Shown one piece after another: positions 5,622 to 6,685 of a stretch of DNA of 6,685 nt. The notes under the pieces were generated by a model, which was not told where the DNA came from, did no database searches, and saw only the letters and a list, made by a program, of their open reading frames with translations. Both the position numbers and the translations under genes were made by a program. The stretch is taken from positions 1-6,685 of the forward strand of contig JAUVEF010000064.1 of assembly GCA_030594905.1 (NCBI GenBank), given 5' to 3'. The first letter of the stretch is position 1; every line of letters starts with the position of its first letter. Source of the stretch: Methanosarcinales archaeon (GTDB lineage: Archaea > Halobacteriota > Methanosarcinia > Methanosarcinales > Methanogasteraceae).

Positions 5622-6680
5622 ATGGACCGACAGATGAAATGCGAACTACATGGAGATATGATCACCGCGGGCAGCGATGCGGTCAGCGAACTATATGACC
5701 GCGGTTTCTACGGGCGAAAGAAAGATGGGGTGCTTGAATTATCGCTCATCGAGGGCGCGTACCTACTGTACCGCGAGAAGATAGAGATTTTCTCGAACGA
5801 AGCGTCTGTTGATTTCAAAACATTCTTTGAGATCGCATCCGGGCGTTCCGAGGATTTTGAACTGCGATATATCGTGTTTAAGGATCTGCGCGAGCGTGGT
5901 TACTATACAAAGATGAATCCGATCGGGTTTCGTGTGTATCCGCGGGGTGGGCACCCGGGAGAAGTCCCGGCACACATATTTATCTATGTGATCTCCGAAC
6001 GAGCACAGCTCCCACTGAAAAGCATGATTCATGAGCTGAACAAAGCAGTAAATGCAAGGAAACGATTGATACTGGCGATAGTGGATGAGGAAAGCGACAT
6101 AACGTTCTACGAGATTAAGAAAATAGCCATGGTAGGCAAAACTCCGATCGAATCGGGAGAAGTCGAAGTCCCGATGATTGCAGGTCTGGTTAACGATCGG
6201 ACGATTGTCTGGGATCAGGAGATGTCTGATTTTCTGCATAGCAGCTATTTCTTTGGGCGAAAACTTGACGAGTCCCGGCTTCAGCTATCGCTTGTCGAAT
6301 CTGGCTACCTGCTGGGCAAGCAGTGGATCCGGATTGAGCACAAGGACATTGCAGACTCAGACGCAGGCAAGTTCAACGAGTACGCGGCAGGCGTCGAACC
6401 CGGATACATGCTGAAGTATCCGGTGTATGCACATCTCAGAGATAACGGGCTTGTCGCAAAGACCGGATTTAAGTTCGGAACCCATTTTCGCGTATATAAA
6501 CAGTTTAAGTCAGACACACACTCGGAATACCTCGTACACGCGGTCATGCCCGATTACATATTTGCGCTGCCCGAATTGTCGCGTGCGGTGCGCATCGCAA
6601 ACAGCGTCAGGAAACGGATGGTTTTTGGATATGATAGTGGCGAGGTTGAGTATGTCGAGATCGGATGGATCCGGCTATGA
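5622..6680 (+). CDS. endA: tRNA-splicing endonuclease EndA (two-repeat, homodimer type)
   Basis: EndA cuts introns out of archaeal precursor tRNAs (and rRNAs) at bulge-helix-bulge structures. At 352 residues it is about twice the size of the single-unit enzyme and shows internal duplication: DRGFYGRKKDGVLELSL (26-42) matches SSYFFGRKLDESRLQLSL (207-224), and GFRVYPR (102-108) matches FRVYKQ (289-294). This is the homodimeric form known from Archaeoglobus. The C-terminal repeat keeps the active site: Tyr292 in HFRVY, His300 in HSEYLVH, and Lys331 in SVRKRM. The N-terminal repeat has Tyr106 but no clear histidine in the HSEYLVH position, so it is structural. An AAGGA ribosome site lies 5 bases before the ATG. 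A 4-base ATGA overlap at 6677-6680 may open a following gene; in some euryarchaea that gene is trpS. Confidence 0.95.
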   Translation: MDRQMKCELHGDMITAGSDAVSELYDRGFYGRKKDGVLELSLIEGAYLLYREKIEIFSNEASVDFKTFFEIASGRSEDFELRYIVFKDLRERGYYTKMNPIGFRVYPRGGHPGEVPAHIFIYVISERAQLPLKSMIHELNKAVNARKRLILAIVDEESDITFYEIKKIAMVGKTPIESGEVEVPMIAGLVNDRTIVWDQEMSDFLHSSYFFGRKLDESRLQLSLVESGYLLGKQWIRIEHKDIADSDAGKFNEYAAGVEPGYMLKYPVYAHLRDNGLVAKTGFKFGTHFRVYKQFKSDTHSEYLVHAVMPDYIFALPELSRAVRIANSVRKRMVFGYDSGEVEYVEIGWIRL

Positions 6681-6685
6681 TGATT

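Overview
The window looks like a chromosomal segment of a euryarchaeon, most plausibly from the Methanomicrobia/Methanosarcinales/Archaeoglobi side (the lineage is inferred, not shown). The evidence is an archaeal type II glyceraldehyde-3-phosphate dehydrogenase, a two-repeat tRNA-splicing endonuclease, an OapC-type zinc-ribbon protein, separate PurS and PurQ proteins, archaeal TATA boxes of the TTTATA type, and a tRNA-Val gene without an encoded CCA end. Nothing here is an insertion sequence, phage gene or CRISPR array.

Layout. Positions 38-1351 (+): a zinc-ribbon protein, then purS and purQ with a 4-base overlap, i.e. two subunits of the FGAM synthetase of purine synthesis. Positions 1356-2693 (-): a full-length TrkA potassium-uptake regulator, converging on purQ with only 4 bases between the stop codons. 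Positions 2694-2883: a gene-free spacer holding a long imperfect inverted repeat (about 2739-2870) flanked by 7-base direct repeats; this is the most striking non-coding structure in the window. Positions 2884-5269 (-): four tightly packed genes read in the order KaiC-like ATPase, uncharacterised 141-residue protein, CooT-like 60-residue protein, GAPDH. One good TATA box and ribosome binding site lie before the first gene, and the later genes have small gaps with their own ribosome sites, so this is very likely one operon. Positions 5270-5450: spacer with that promoter and the trailer of the tRNA gene, including a stem-loop. Positions 5451-5524 (-): tRNA-Val(CAC) with a clear TATA box. Positions 5525-5621: divergent spacer with a 15-base-period tandem duplication and a 12-codon mini-ORF ending one base before endA. 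Positions 5622-6680 (+): endA.

Functional reading. The left part is nucleotide synthesis, the middle joins ion homeostasis and central carbon metabolism (gluconeogenic/glycolytic GAPDH), and the right part is tRNA production and maturation. The least explained unit is the KaiC-like / unknown / CooT-like / GAPDH operon, which could couple an ATP-dependent regulatory switch and a possible nickel-binding small protein to a triose-phosphate enzyme. That coupling is an inference from gene order only.
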